Positions 17,775 to 27,130 are shown, numbered from the stretch's first letter. The stretch is 64,000 nucleotides of DNA from an uncultured Chitinophagaceae bacterium (GCA_937873715.1 CALMYJ010000012.1:1-64000), one strand, 5' to 3'. Program-made: numbers and translations. The notes: generated by a model not told the origin, from the sequence alone.

Positions 17775-18611
17775 ATGAAAAAACAATCTATCAATCAACT
17801 CATTTTGCGCCTGCGCATCTGCATCATTGCACTACTTGCAGTACTACTTTGTGCATTTTTATTTTCGTTTAAATTAAACGACGATTTATTTAAAACGCTT
17901 GGTATTAGCAAAACGGATGCAGATACTAAAATTACCAGGAGTGTATTAGGCGGCTACCTTGATGCTTATGGCCTGAGCAATGTAAAAAACATAGCCCTGG
18001 GCAACAGGACTGCGGTAGCCAATAACCTGCTGCTATATGTAAAACAGCAGGTACAGTCTGCCGAATTTAAAAAAGAATATGCGCTACTGCGTAACCAGTA
18101 CAAGCCTAAGGCAGGCAAAGTGGAAACCCCTGCTGAAATGCGTAACAATATGATTGACCGCTATGAAAAAGCAGTAGCCGAAATGGAAGATGCGGTAAAA
18201 AAAGCCGACGCTTCGTTCAAGCCTGCTTTTCAAGAATCGCTAAACGCAGCAAAAGAAGAACTGAAAAAAGCAAAAGACCCCGGCAATAAAGCGGTGAAAC
18301 TGTATGAGCAAAATTACCCGGCCCTTTTACAAGACCTGGAGCAAGGCCACCAGCAACAGTTGGCAGCCTGGGAAACAAAGTATCCTGAAAACCATTTGTT
18401 GTTTGTAAAGCAGCGGCTGCAACAGTTTTTGAATGAAACAACAGATATTAATTTTGATGCCGAACTAACGACAAAAAACAACCGAAAAATTTTTGTTAAC
18501 CCTGACTATGAAAGAAAAAGCAAACGCTGGAAAATGGCTTACCGTGCCGGCAAAGAAGTGGTACTGCCGGCACGCAGGTTTGCCGAAGCCTGGATGATGG
18601 AGATAAAATAA
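17775..18611 (+). CDS. Conserved membrane-anchored protein of unknown function
   Basis: 278 residues. One hydrophobic segment near the N-terminus (about 12-33, LRICIIALLAVLLCAFLFSF) would anchor or export the protein; the rest is mostly charged helix (EKAVAEMEDAVKKA, EELKKAKDPGNKA) with coiled-coil character, ending in a basic region. I do not recognise a domain. An ATG with the usual MKKQ start lies about 30 bases after a TTTTACTTTG promoter-like sequence. It is convergent with the FtsX-type permease gene, whose stop is 34 bases away. Confidence 0.7.
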   Translation: MKKQSINQLILRLRICIIALLAVLLCAFLFSFKLNDDLFKTLGISKTDADTKITRSVLGGYLDAYGLSNVKNIALGNRTAVANNLLLYVKQQVQSAEFKKEYALLRNQYKPKAGKVETPAEMRNNMIDRYEKAVAEMEDAVKKADASFKPAFQESLNAAKEELKKAKDPGNKAVKLYEQNYPALLQDLEQGHQQQLAAWETKYPENHLLFVKQRLQQFLNETTDINFDAELTTKNNRKIFVNPDYERKSKRWKMAYRAGKEVVLPARRFAEAWMMEIK

Positions 18612-18645
18612 AGTATAAAACATTGCCGGGGGGTAAAGCGCAAAA

Positions 18646-19869
18646 TCAACGCAGTTCAAAAGGCTGTGCAGCAGCTTTTTTAGCCGGGAACCATGAGGCC
18701 AGGAAAGCTATAAGTATGGCGGTAGCTGATACCAGTACAAAATCGGTAGCTACCAGTTTAACCGGGAAGTAGTCTATAATAAATGTGCCGCCCTGCAATT
18801 TTAACAGCTTGAACTGTACCTGCAAAAAACAGGTGATAAGGGCCATAATGATTCCTAATGCCGTACCTATGATTCCCAGCAGCAAGCCTTCGCTCAAAAA
18901 TATTTTGAGTATGGCAGATTGATGTGCACCCATACTTTGCAGCACATTAATGTCTTTTTGTTTTTCAAGCACCAGCATGGTTAAAGCGCTAATCATATTG
19001 AAAGCGGCTACAACCAGTATTAGTGTGAGTACAGCATATATTACCCACTTTTCCATACGCATGGTATTGTAAAGCGTCATATTTTGCTCGTACTTACTTT
19101 CTACTTTGCAGGTACTGCCAAGCAATTGCTGCAGGGAAGATTTTGCTGCATCGGGAGTAATATCTTTTGAAAGCTTTATTTCTACGGCACTGTATTCATC
19201 AGCTGCAAAGCCCATTTGTTGTTTTACAAAATCAATATTGGTGATGCTGTATTTATTGTCAAAGTCCTGCTGAATGGCAAATACCCCGGTTGCCTGTGCC
19301 ACACCTTCGCCAAGCGACTGCAGGGGGTCATTCACCGAAACTTTACCCCGCCTGGGTACTGTAAGTGATACTACCGAAGGTTGCATGCCATAGCCCACTG
19401 CTATAGCGGCTGCATTTTGTATGCCGGCACCTATCACCAGCCCTGGTTCATCGGCAGTACCTGTATTAAAACTACCCTGGTGTATATAAGAGGCCAGGCC
19501 GGTAACTGCAGTATAGTTTTCGTCTACCCCTTTCAGGTAGGTAATGCTTTGCTGGCTATCATGTTGTAAAAGTGCTTTGTCTTCGGCAGAGAGTGAAGTG
19601 GCAGCAATACCGGGTAATTTTTTTATGGCATCAATTTGGGCGGCTGTAAGAAAAAAGGTTTTTCCACGGGCCGGCACCACCCTGATATCGGCATAAAATG
19701 AGGAGTACAATGATTTTACAAGGTCTTCAAACCCGTTAAATACGCTTAGTACTAGCAACTGGCAGGCTGTGGCAAAAGCAATTACCCCAACCGTAACCCA
19801 TGCAATGATATTGATGGCATTGGCCGATTTTTTTGCTTTAAAATATCGCCAGGCAAATGTGAAATACAA
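18646..19869 (-). CDS. FtsX/LolE-type ABC transporter permease
   Basis: 407 residues with the MacB/LolCE architecture: one N-terminal membrane helix (about 20-45), a large periplasmic domain (about 50-265) and three C-terminal helices (about 275-300, 325-350, 375-398). The N-terminal FAWRYFKAKKSANAINIIAW and the VLEKQKDINVLQSMGA loop match the lipoprotein-releasing permease family. It should work with a separate ATPase, not encoded here, to release lipoproteins or remodel the envelope. It follows rbfA on the minus strand across 141 bases that carry a simple repeat. Whether it is LolC/E proper is uncertain. Confidence 0.88.
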   Translation of the reverse strand: MYFTFAWRYFKAKKSANAINIIAWVTVGVIAFATACQLLVLSVFNGFEDLVKSLYSSFYADIRVVPARGKTFFLTAAQIDAIKKLPGIAATSLSAEDKALLQHDSQQSITYLKGVDENYTAVTGLASYIHQGSFNTGTADEPGLVIGAGIQNAAAIAVGYGMQPSVVSLTVPRRGKVSVNDPLQSLGEGVAQATGVFAIQQDFDNKYSITNIDFVKQQMGFAADEYSAVEIKLSKDITPDAAKSSLQQLLGSTCKVESKYEQNMTLYNTMRMEKWVIYAVLTLILVVAAFNMISALTMLVLEKQKDINVLQSMGAHQSAILKIFLSEGLLLGIIGTALGIIMALITCFLQVQFKLLKLQGGTFIIDYFPVKLVATDFVLVSATAILIAFLASWFPAKKAAAQPFELR

Positions 19870-19916
19870 TTGTTGGATTTTAAATGTGTGATTATTGAGG
19901 ATGCAGCGGCAGGAGG

Positions 19917-19980
19917 CTGGTTGCTGGATACTGGATACTGGATACTGGTTGCTGGATACTGGTTGCTGGATACTGGTTGC
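19917..19980. repeat. Short interspersed repeats of ttgctggatactgg type
   Basis: About 64 bases made of overlapping copies of ggatactgg and ttgctggatactgg (three to five partial units) between rbfA and the FtsX-type gene. The composition differs from the flanking DNA. Similar sequence families occur between genes in many Bacteroidota. Confidence 0.85.
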
Positions 19981-20010
19981 TTATGCCCAATATCATTCCC
20001 CATTCACCAT

Positions 20011-20400
20011 CTACCCCTTACCCGATTCTCCCTGATTGTCATCCTCTTCTTTTTTTATTTTTTCAAAAAGTTGCTCCATTTTAAATACATAATCGAGGGT
20101 GTCGTCGATAAAAAATTTGAGTTCAGGAATACTACGCAACTGGTGGCGGGTACGCATCCCTAATTCTTTTCGGATTTCTTTATTTTTTTCGTTGAACTTT
20201 TGTAAGGCCCCATGAGTATCTTTTACCTGGAACATGCTGAGGTATATCCTGGCTTCAAACAAATCGGGGGTTATTTTAACGGAGGCTATCGATACCATAC
20301 CACCATCAATCATCAGCAGCCCCATCTTACGGAGTATATCATTGAGTTCTTCATTAATTAGGCCCGCCACTTGTTTCTGCCTTTTGGTTTCTGCCTGCAT
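20011..20400 (-). CDS. rbfA: Ribosome-binding factor A
   Basis: 129-residue small-subunit assembly factor that binds the 16S rRNA 5' region and helps late 30S maturation, important in the cold. The typical opening QAETKRQKQVAGLINEELNDI, the central VSIASVKITPDLFEARIYLS and the C-terminal RHQLRSIPELKFFIDDTLDY are all present, forming a complete KH-like domain with a short acidic tail. ATG start. It lies between the ileS-dksA operon (separated by a terminator) and an FtsX-type permease gene on the same strand. Confidence 0.95.
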   Translation of the reverse strand: MQAETKRQKQVAGLINEELNDILRKMGLLMIDGGMVSIASVKITPDLFEARIYLSMFQVKDTHGALQKFNEKNKEIRKELGMRTRHQLRSIPELKFFIDDTLDYVFKMEQLFEKIKKEEDDNQGESGKG

Positions 20401-20473
20401 ATTATTACTGTTTTAACAAAGGTATGTTGTTTAAAAATGTAATGTTAGGTGGGTATTACAATATTACCTGCAT

Positions 20474-20501
20474 AAAAAACAGGGAGCGGTGATGCTCCCT
20501 G
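20474..20501 (-). terminator. Rho-independent terminator of the ileS-dksA operon
   Basis: On the minus strand: stem cagggagc / gctccctg with a six-base loop, then tttttt. It lies 25 bases after the stop of the DksA-like gene. Confidence 0.88.
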
Positions 20502-20525
20502 CGCAATTTTATGATGATGGTAAAA

Positions 20526-21425
20526 CTATTTTACGGTGCCCATTTTGGCTTCAATGCTAAGTGTGGCATGAGGCACGGCACGAAGCCTTGCTTTATCAAT
20601 CAGCTTACCGGTTACCCTGCAAATGCCGTATGTTTTATTTTCAATACGCATTAAGGCTTTTTCAAGGTGGTCGATAAATGTAATCTGGCGGCTGGCCATC
20701 TGGCTCAGTTGTTCTCTTTCCATGCTGAGGCTGCCATCTTCCATTGTCATGTAGCGGTTATCCCCCTCATCTCCCCCCATTTCATCCTTACGGGTTATTA
20801 ACCCCTGCAGGTAGGTGAGTTCTTTTTTGGCTGCCTCCAGTTTACGCAGGATAAGTTCTTTAAACTCTGCCAACTCGGGGTCGCTGTAGCGTTGTGAAGG
20901 CGCTCCGGGGTCAACTGCTGCTTTATCCAAAACCGATTTGGTAAAATCGGGCTCATATTTACGGGCTGTTTTGGTAGTAATTTTTGGCAATACCACCGGC
21001 TTAGGCGTTTGTACTTTAATGTCTTTAGCCTTCACCTCTGCCGCCGGCTTGGCCGCCGGTGCCTTAACTGCAGGTTTACTTATCTCTTTTTTTGCCATGT
21101 GATTATTAGTAGTTTTTACGGATACTGCCGACTTTGTTGCCGCTTTGGCCGGTGCAGGCTGTACTGCTTTTTTCACCGGGGCTTTTTTGGCCACTGGCTT
21201 AGATTCCTTTTTTACGGTTTTTGCTGGCTTTACTGCTTTTTTAGGCGCAGGCTTTACTGCTGCCTTTTTTACAGGTTGCTTTTTTGCTACTGGTTTTGCG
21301 GCTTTTTTTGCTACAGGTTTTGTTGCTTTTTTAGCTGCTGGTTTACTGGGTTTTGCGGCTTTTTTTGCTGCCGGTTTGGCAGCAGCCTTTCCGTTTTTAA
21401 CGGGTCCTTGCTTTTTGGTAGCCAT
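20526..21425 (-). CDS. TraR/DksA-family protein with histone-H1-like lysine/alanine-rich N-terminus
   Basis: 299 residues. The first about 155 residues are low-complexity K/A/P repeats (AAKPAAKKAAKP and similar) like eukaryotic H1 tails and would bind nucleic acid non-specifically. The last about 115 residues are a DksA/TraR coiled-coil plus globular end (EFKELILRKLEAAKKEL, GDNRYMTMEDGS, YGICRVTGKLIDKARLRAVP). The zinc-finger cysteines are reduced to one, so it should fold without zinc, as in other Cys-poor DksA relatives. DksA proteins act in the RNA polymerase secondary channel. It begins four bases after the ileS stop and is probably co-transcribed. The exact role of the tail is inference. 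Confidence 0.9.
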   Translation of the reverse strand: MATKKQGPVKNGKAAAKPAAKKAAKPSKPAAKKATKPVAKKAAKPVAKKQPVKKAAVKPAPKKAVKPAKTVKKESKPVAKKAPVKKAVQPAPAKAATKSAVSVKTTNNHMAKKEISKPAVKAPAAKPAAEVKAKDIKVQTPKPVVLPKITTKTARKYEPDFTKSVLDKAAVDPGAPSQRYSDPELAEFKELILRKLEAAKKELTYLQGLITRKDEMGGDEGDNRYMTMEDGSLSMEREQLSQMASRQITFIDHLEKALMRIENKTYGICRVTGKLIDKARLRAVPHATLSIEAKMGTVK

Positions 21426-21429
21426 AGTA

Positions 21430-24400
21430 CTATCCTTTTTTTAGTACGTTAACTTTGATTATAGCATTATTCACCTCAATTTCGAGGCCGTTGTCTAAAA
21501 CGGGGAAAAAAGCAAGCGAATCTGCCAGAATTTCGGCGCAAATATAATCTTTATATCCAATTAATGAAGGCAGCACTTCTTTATTTTCAAGCACCTCTAC
21601 ATTTATCCTGTCGGTAAGTGCAAAGCCATTGTCTTTCCGAATATTTTGTACCTTATTTACAAACTCCCTGGCCATGCCTTCATGCACCAGCTCAGGGGTA
21701 AGGGTGATATCCAGTGCAGCAGTAAGGGCGCCGCGGCTGGCCACTTCGTATCCGGGTATTGCATCTGTGGCTACTTCTATATCTTCGGCACTAATGATGA
21801 TTGGCTCCTCGCCTGTTGCCTGGTGCCCGGGGTTAAGCAGGTACCCGGCTTCCAGCACTTTATCGATGGTAGCATTGTCAAAAGCAGCAATGGTATCGGC
21901 GGCCCATTTCATTTTTGGGCCCAGTTTTTTGCCCAGTGTTTTAAAATTAGCCTTGGCTTTTTTGCGGATAAAATCGTTGTCGGCTGCCAAAACCTCCACT
22001 TCTTTGATATTGGTTTCTGCCTTAATGATTTCCTCTACCTGCCTGAGGCGCTCTATCATACCGGCATCCAGTGCAGGTACAGATACTTTTTGAAGCGGCT
22101 GCCGCACTTTGATATTTACTTTTTTTCGAACAGATAAAATGAGGGAGCAAATATCCTGTGCTAATTGCATCCTTTTTTCCAGTTCGGCATCAATCACTCC
22201 TGTATCAGCTTTAGGGTAACCCAGGTGGTGGATGCTTGATGCACCTGCTTTACCGGTAACGGAACTAAGGTTGCGATAAAGGGCATCGGTAAAAAATGGC
22301 GAAATGGGTGCCATAAGGGTAAGCACTTTTTCGAGGCACTCATAAAGGGTTTGATAAGCGCTGATTTTATCCTTTTCGTATTCTCCTTTCCAAAAGCGAC
22401 GACGACAGAGGCGTACATACCAGTTGCTCAGGTGTTCATCTACAAATTCCTCTATAGCCCGGCCGGCCTGTGTAGGCTCGTACTGATCAAAATAGGCGGT
22501 AACCCTTTCAATTAATGTATTAAGAGAAGATAAAATCCAGCGGTCCATCTCGGGCCTTTCTCTTACCGGGATATAGGCTTCGCTAAAGCTGAATTTGTCT
22601 ACATTGGCATAAAGGGCAAAAAACTGGTAAGTATTAAACAGTGTGCCAAAAATTTTGCGCTGCACTTCTTTTATACCTTCTTCATCAAACTTAAGGCTAT
22701 CCCAGGGGGAGGCATTGGTGATAAGGTACCAACGGGTGGCATCGGCGCCATATTTATTTATAGTGGCAAAGGGGTCTACCACATTGCCAAGGCGTTTGCT
22801 CATTTTGTTGCCGTTTTTATCCAGCACCAGGCCGTTGCTCACCACAGTTTTGTACGCAACGCTGTCGAATAAGAGTACGGCCAGCACATGCAGGGTATAA
22901 AACCAGCCCCGGGTTTGGTCCACCCCTTCGCAGATGAAATCGGCCGGAAAATTTTGCCGGAAAATCTCCTCATTTTCAAATGGGTAATGCCATTGGGCAT
23001 AGGGCATGGCACCACTGTCGAACCACACATCCACCAGGTCGGGCACCCTTTTCATCGGTTTGCCCGAATCACTCACCAGTGTTATTTCATCTACATACGG
23101 CTTGTGTAAATCCAGTATGCCTTCGTGCAGGTAATGTTTATTGGTTTCGCCACCCAACGCAGTGGCGGCTTTTTTTATTTCGGCATTTAATTCGGCAATG
23201 CTGCCAATACATTTTTCTTCTTCGCCATCTTCGGTACGCCAGATGGGTAAGGGTGTACCCCAGTAGCGGCTGCGGCTCAGGTTCCAGTCCACCATATTTT
23301 CGAGCCAGTTGCCAAAGCGGCCGGTGCCGGTGTTGGCTGGTTTCCAGTTGATGGTTTTATTTAATTCTACCATCCGATCTTTAGCGGCAGTGGTTTTTAC
23401 AAACCAGGCATCTAATGGATAATAAATGATGGGTTTATCGGTACGCCAGCAGTGGGGATAGTTGTGTTCGTATTTTTCTTTTTTGAAGAGTTTGCCTTCT
23501 TCCTGTAGCTTAAGAACAATACGGTCGTCGACACTGAGGTATTTTTTCAGTTCTTTTATTTTGCCGTTGGCTTCCAGTATTGTTTTTTGCTTATTGAATT
23601 CAGCTTCTTTTTCTTCGTTACCCAGGTAATCTTCCTTCACATATTCGTTGCCATACAGGAAGATGCCATCTTTTACGCCTTCTAAAAAACGGCCCCGCCT
23701 GTCTACCAGTGTTAGTATACCGAGGTTGTTTTTTTTGCCCACTTTAAAGTCATCAGCGCCAAAGGCGGGGGCGGTGTGTACTATGCCGGTACCATCTTCG
23801 GTGGTTACAAAATCGCCGGTAATTACTTTAAAAGGCGCTGCGCCGGAGGTAATTTCCAGTATTTGCTGCAGCGTATTGGCATCAAAGGGAAGCAGTTGTT
23901 CGTATTGGATACCATCAATGGCCGATCCTTTAAATTCGGTCAATATTTTCCAGGGCGTTATTTTATCACCGGCTGTATAACTTTTAAAATCCCCGTTTTC
24001 GCCTTCCGGCTTAAAATATTTGCCCAGCAAATTTTTAGCAAGAATCACCGTATTGGGGGCATGAGTATAGGGATTAAATGTTTTTACCAGCACATAATCA
24101 ATATTTGCGCCAATTGTCAACCCCAGGTTGGAGGGAAGTGTCCAGGGAGTGGTCGTCCACGCTAAAAAGAAAACCTCATCACTGCCGGCAGCATCAAATA
24201 AAAACTTGCTTTTTTCATTTTTAACGGCTTTAAACATCGCCACGGCACTGGTATCCTTTACATCCCTGTAAGTGCCCGGCTGGTTCAGTTCGTGTGAGCT
24301 AAGGCCGGTACCGGCAGCAGGCGAATAGGGCTGTATGCTTACACTTTCGTACAGGTAGCCTTTTTTATATAATTCACTCAGCACCCACCACAGCGACTCA

Positions 24401-24873
24401 ACATAGTTGTTTTCAAATGTGATATAGGGGTCATCCAAATCTACCCAGTATCCCATTTTACGGGTAATATCGTCCCATTTGTCTTTGAATTTCAGCACTT
24501 CCCGGCGACAGGTGGCATTGTACTCCTCTACAGATATTTTTTTGCCGATATCTTCTTTGGTAATGCCCAGCAGTTTTTCCACACCCAATTCCACTGGCAA
24601 ACCGTGGGTATCCCAGCCGCCTTTACGCTTTACCTGGTAACCCTGCATGGTTTTATAACGGCACACCAAATCTTTAAGCGTACGGGAAATAACATGGTGT
24701 ATGCCCGGCATACCATTGGCACTGGGAGGCCCTTCGTAAAATACAAAAGGGGGCTGCCCTTCCCGAATTTTAACACTTTTTTCAAAGGCTTTTTCCGCTT
24801 CCCACAATGCTAACACTTCCTGCCCTATTGCTGGTAAGTTAAGCTGTTGATACTCTTTGTATACTGCTGACAT
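21430..24873 (-). CDS. ileS: Isoleucyl-tRNA synthetase
   Basis: 1147-residue class Ia synthetase that charges tRNA-Ile and edits valine. The start is placed at MSAVYKEYQQLNL because the 20 upstream in-frame residues are not family-like. The HIGH region reads PPSANGMPGIHH, the usual Bacteroidota variant. Editing-domain sequence (TTPWTLPSNLGL, EDGTGIVHTAPAFG) and the KMSKR loop (NGNKMSKRLGNVVDP) are intact, followed by the anticodon-binding domain and a long C-terminal extension (DUF5915-like). This is the large, eukaryote-like type. It is the first gene of a two-gene operon with the DksA-like gene. Confidence 0.97.
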   Translation of the reverse strand: MSAVYKEYQQLNLPAIGQEVLALWEAEKAFEKSVKIREGQPPFVFYEGPPSANGMPGIHHVISRTLKDLVCRYKTMQGYQVKRKGGWDTHGLPVELGVEKLLGITKEDIGKKISVEEYNATCRREVLKFKDKWDDITRKMGYWVDLDDPYITFENNYVESLWWVLSELYKKGYLYESVSIQPYSPAAGTGLSSHELNQPGTYRDVKDTSAVAMFKAVKNEKSKFLFDAAGSDEVFFLAWTTTPWTLPSNLGLTIGANIDYVLVKTFNPYTHAPNTVILAKNLLGKYFKPEGENGDFKSYTAGDKITPWKILTEFKGSAIDGIQYEQLLPFDANTLQQILEITSGAAPFKVITGDFVTTEDGTGIVHTAPAFGADDFKVGKKNNLGILTLVDRRGRFLEGVKDGIFLYGNEYVKEDYLGNEEKEAEFNKQKTILEANGKIKELKKYLSVDDRIVLKLQEEGKLFKKEKYEHNYPHCWRTDKPIIYYPLDAWFVKTTAAKDRMVELNKTINWKPANTGTGRFGNWLENMVDWNLSRSRYWGTPLPIWRTEDGEEEKCIGSIAELNAEIKKAATALGGETNKHYLHEGILDLHKPYVDEITLVSDSGKPMKRVPDLVDVWFDSGAMPYAQWHYPFENEEIFRQNFPADFICEGVDQTRGWFYTLHVLAVLLFDSVAYKTVVSNGLVLDKNGNKMSKRLGNVVDPFATINKYGADATRWYLITNASPWDSLKFDEEGIKEVQRKIFGTLFNTYQFFALYANVDKFSFSEAYIPVRERPEMDRWILSSLNTLIERVTAYFDQYEPTQAGRAIEEFVDEHLSNWYVRLCRRRFWKGEYEKDKISAYQTLYECLEKVLTLMAPISPFFTDALYRNLSSVTGKAGASSIHHLGYPKADTGVIDAELEKRMQLAQDICSLILSVRKKVNIKVRQPLQKVSVPALDAGMIERLRQVEEIIKAETNIKEVEVLAADNDFIRKKAKANFKTLGKKLGPKMKWAADTIAAFDNATIDKVLEAGYLLNPGHQATGEEPIIISAEDIEVATDAIPGYEVASRGALTAALDITLTPELVHEGMAREFVNKVQNIRKDNGFALTDRINVEVLENKEVLPSLIGYKDYICAEILADSLAFFPVLDNGLEIEVNNAIIKVNVLKKG

Positions 24874-25159
24874 TGTCGATATTATAATACTGGTAAAATG
24901 TGGGCAAAGGTAGTAAAATACCCCTGCAGGCAAAGGGGCAAAATATTGTTGTTTAATGCTTTTACCACAAGGGCACCAGGTTTTTCCACATACTGGAATT
25001 TTGGCATAGTATTGGTAAATAATTTAAATGAACAACGTACTAAGAAAGCAGATTTATTCTGTTTCCGATACTAATTCAATATCCAGGATTAAGCATTTGA
25101 TCCCCTGAGGTTTAGCTAATGTTTTGGGGTAAAATTTATACATCCTAAGAATGATCCGT

Positions 25160-25213
25160 CTGCATAAACGGCCGTTCATCATAAAATTGAGCAAGTTCGC
25201 ACCGTTTATGCAG
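25160..25213 (+). repeat. 12-bp inverted repeat in the ileS-glyS gap
   Basis: Arms ctgcataaacgg and ccgtttatgcag, perfect reverse complements, separated by 30 bases and followed by catttttt. It could form an RNA hairpin. The palindrome aacggccgtt overlaps the left arm. Confidence 0.8.
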
Positions 25214-25288
25214 CATTTTTTGAAATTGGAGTATCTTCGACATACAACCTAAAGATTTTTTGCTGGTTTAGGGTTTTATTAGGGTAAA

Positions 25289-25322
25289 GACGGAAGTATT
25301 CCTACTTCCGTCATTTTTTTTC
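25289..25322 (+). terminator. Strong plus-strand terminator without an upstream coding gene
   Basis: Ten-base-pair perfect stem gacggaagta / tacttccgtc, four-base loop TTCC, then A and nine T residues. No plus-strand coding gene lies within several kilobases upstream, so it most likely ends a non-coding RNA. Confidence 0.85.
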
Positions 25323-25463
25323 GAGGCCCTCTCCCGTTTTTAATTTCCATATCCGGCACCGGCAACAATGAACAGGAAACTGTTCGGTTTTAACAAACCT
25401 TCCAAACGAAAAAATCATCAGCCCCTGGAAAATGAAGTATGACACTGCGGTAGTGCAGGGCAT

Positions 25464-25497
25464 AAAAAAAGCGGCATCTTTTACAGGATGCCGCTTT
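25464..25497 (-). terminator. Rho-independent terminator of glyS
   Basis: Stem aaagcggcatc / gatgccgcttt with a short loop and, on the minus strand, a T-run; 21 bases after the glyS stop. Confidence 0.9.
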
Positions 25498-25518
25498 ATA
25501 TTTTATACCATTTGAAGA

Positions 25519-26997
25519 TTAACTGATTTTTTCCTGAACAATCCGCTTCACCTCTGCCAACAAAATTCTTTCCTGCACCATAGTATCCCGGTAACGGATG
25601 GTTACAGTACCATCTTCCTTGGTTTGCTGATCGATGGTTACACAAAAAGGGGTGCCAATTGCATCCATACGGCGGTAGCGCTTGCCAATAGTATCTTTCT
25701 CTTCGTAAAAACAATGGAACGATTCCCTGCATTCGGCCACCAACGCCTGGGCAATTTCGGGCAGGCCGTCTTTTTTCACCAGCGGCAATACCGCCAGTTT
25801 GGTGGGGGCAATTTTGGCCGGAATTTTTAATACGGCCCGGCTGTCTTCCGTTCCATCTTCTTTGGTCCATTTCTCCTCGGCATAACTCAGGCTCAGGATA
25901 GTAAGTACCAGCCTGTCGAGCCCCACCGAGGTTTCCACCACATAGGGAATATAATTGCCATAAGGCTTGCCAGTGGCAGGGTCAACATCATTATCAAAGT
26001 ACTGCATCTTCTTTTTGCTGTACAACTGGTGATTTTTTAAATCAAAGTCTGTGCGGCTGTGTATGCCTTCAAGTTCCTTCCAGCCAAATGGAAATTCAAA
26101 TTCAATATCCAAAGCAGCATCGGCATAATGCGCCAGCTTTACATGATTGTGAAAACGCAGTTTGCCGGCAGGTATACCCAGGCTTTCGTGCCATTTTTTG
26201 CGTGCCTCTTTCCAATAGTTGTACCATTCCATTTGTGTACCGGGACGGATGAAAAACTGCATTTCCATCTGCTCAAATTCCCTCATACGAAAAATGAACT
26301 GGCGGGCTACAATTTCGTTGCGAAATGCCTTACCGGTTTGTGCAATACCAAAGGGTATTTTCATCCTGCCGGTTTTTTGCACATTTAAAAAATTGACAAA
26401 AATGCCCTGTGCGGTTTCCGGCCGCAGATACACCATATTCTCATCCGGATTTTCGGATGCCACAGCGCCAAATTCGGTTTTAAACATCAGGTTGAACTGG
26501 CGCACATCCGTCCAATTGCAGGTTTTGCTGATGGGGCATTGTATTTTATAGTCTTCAATTAATTTTTTCAAACCCGGATAATCAGCAGTAGCATCAAGCG
26601 CCTCCATTTGAGCAAGCATTAGTTCCGCTTCTTTTTCTCCTTCAGGGCCCTTTGCCTTAAGCAGGTCGGCGTGGCCTTCTATCAAATGATCCACCCGGTA
26701 GCGCTTTTTGCTGTCCTTGTTGTCTATCATTGGGTCGCTGAAATTATCCACATGGCCGCTGGCCTTCCAGGTGGTGGGGTGCATAAATATTGCCGCATCA
26801 ATACCCACAATATTATCATGCATCTGGGTCATAGCTTTCCACCAATTATCCCTGATATTCTTTTTAAGCTGTGCCCCATTTTGGCCATAATCGTATACAG
26901 CAGCCAGCCCGTCATATATTTCGCTCGACTGAAAAATATACCCGTATTCCTTGCAGTGTGCAATCAGTTCCTGAAAATTGTATTGTTCGTTTGCCAT
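25519..26997 (-). CDS. glyS: Glycyl-tRNA synthetase (dimeric class II type)
   Basis: 492-residue alpha2-type class IIc synthetase that attaches glycine to tRNA-Gly. The start is MANEQYNFQELIAHCKEYG; the upstream 20 in-frame residues are not conserved. Class II motif 2 (AFRNEIVARQFIFRMREFEQMEM) and motif 3 (ETSVGLDRLVLTIL) are clear, as is GLAAVYDYG at the N-terminus and a C-terminal anticodon-binding domain (LVKKDGLPEIA to the end). Length matches the bacterial/eukaryotic GRS1 type found in Bacteroidota. It is a single-gene unit with its own terminator. Confidence 0.97.
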   Translation of the reverse strand: MANEQYNFQELIAHCKEYGYIFQSSEIYDGLAAVYDYGQNGAQLKKNIRDNWWKAMTQMHDNIVGIDAAIFMHPTTWKASGHVDNFSDPMIDNKDSKKRYRVDHLIEGHADLLKAKGPEGEKEAELMLAQMEALDATADYPGLKKLIEDYKIQCPISKTCNWTDVRQFNLMFKTEFGAVASENPDENMVYLRPETAQGIFVNFLNVQKTGRMKIPFGIAQTGKAFRNEIVARQFIFRMREFEQMEMQFFIRPGTQMEWYNYWKEARKKWHESLGIPAGKLRFHNHVKLAHYADAALDIEFEFPFGWKELEGIHSRTDFDLKNHQLYSKKKMQYFDNDVDPATGKPYGNYIPYVVETSVGLDRLVLTILSLSYAEEKWTKEDGTEDSRAVLKIPAKIAPTKLAVLPLVKKDGLPEIAQALVAECRESFHCFYEEKDTIGKRYRRMDAIGTPFCVTIDQQTKEDGTVTIRYRDTMVQERILLAEVKRIVQEKIS

Positions 26998-27130
26998 AGG
27001 CGGCAAAAATAAGGCAGGGAGGGGATTTTTAAAGTTGGGCACAAAAAAGATTTGCAACTACCGGTTGAGTAAGTCACCATCACCAGGCAAGCTGCATCAA
27101 TTTGTACCCCCCTTGTTTACACCTGCACTT

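Larger units (their letters stand above)
24874..25518. other. 645-bp gene-free region between ileS and glyS with RNA-like structure
   Basis: No supported protein gene. The region holds a 12-bp perfect inverted repeat (25160-25171 / 25202-25213, loop 30 bases, T-run after it), a strong plus-strand terminator (25289-25322) that no plus-strand gene precedes, and the glyS terminator (25464-25497). The plus-strand terminator suggests that a short non-coding transcript is made from about 25000-25320. I could not match it to RNase P RNA, SRP RNA or tmRNA by their conserved sequences. Confidence 0.6.

Noticed and set aside
21009-21452. Cys/Phe-rich plus-strand frame opposite the DksA-like gene
   Set aside because: The reverse complement of Lys/Ala codon repeats gives Phe/Cys/Gly runs; low-complexity artefact.
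25000-25322. Identification as tmRNA, RNase P RNA or SRP RNA
   Set aside because: None of their conserved sequences could be found; only the orphan terminator and hairpins are supported.
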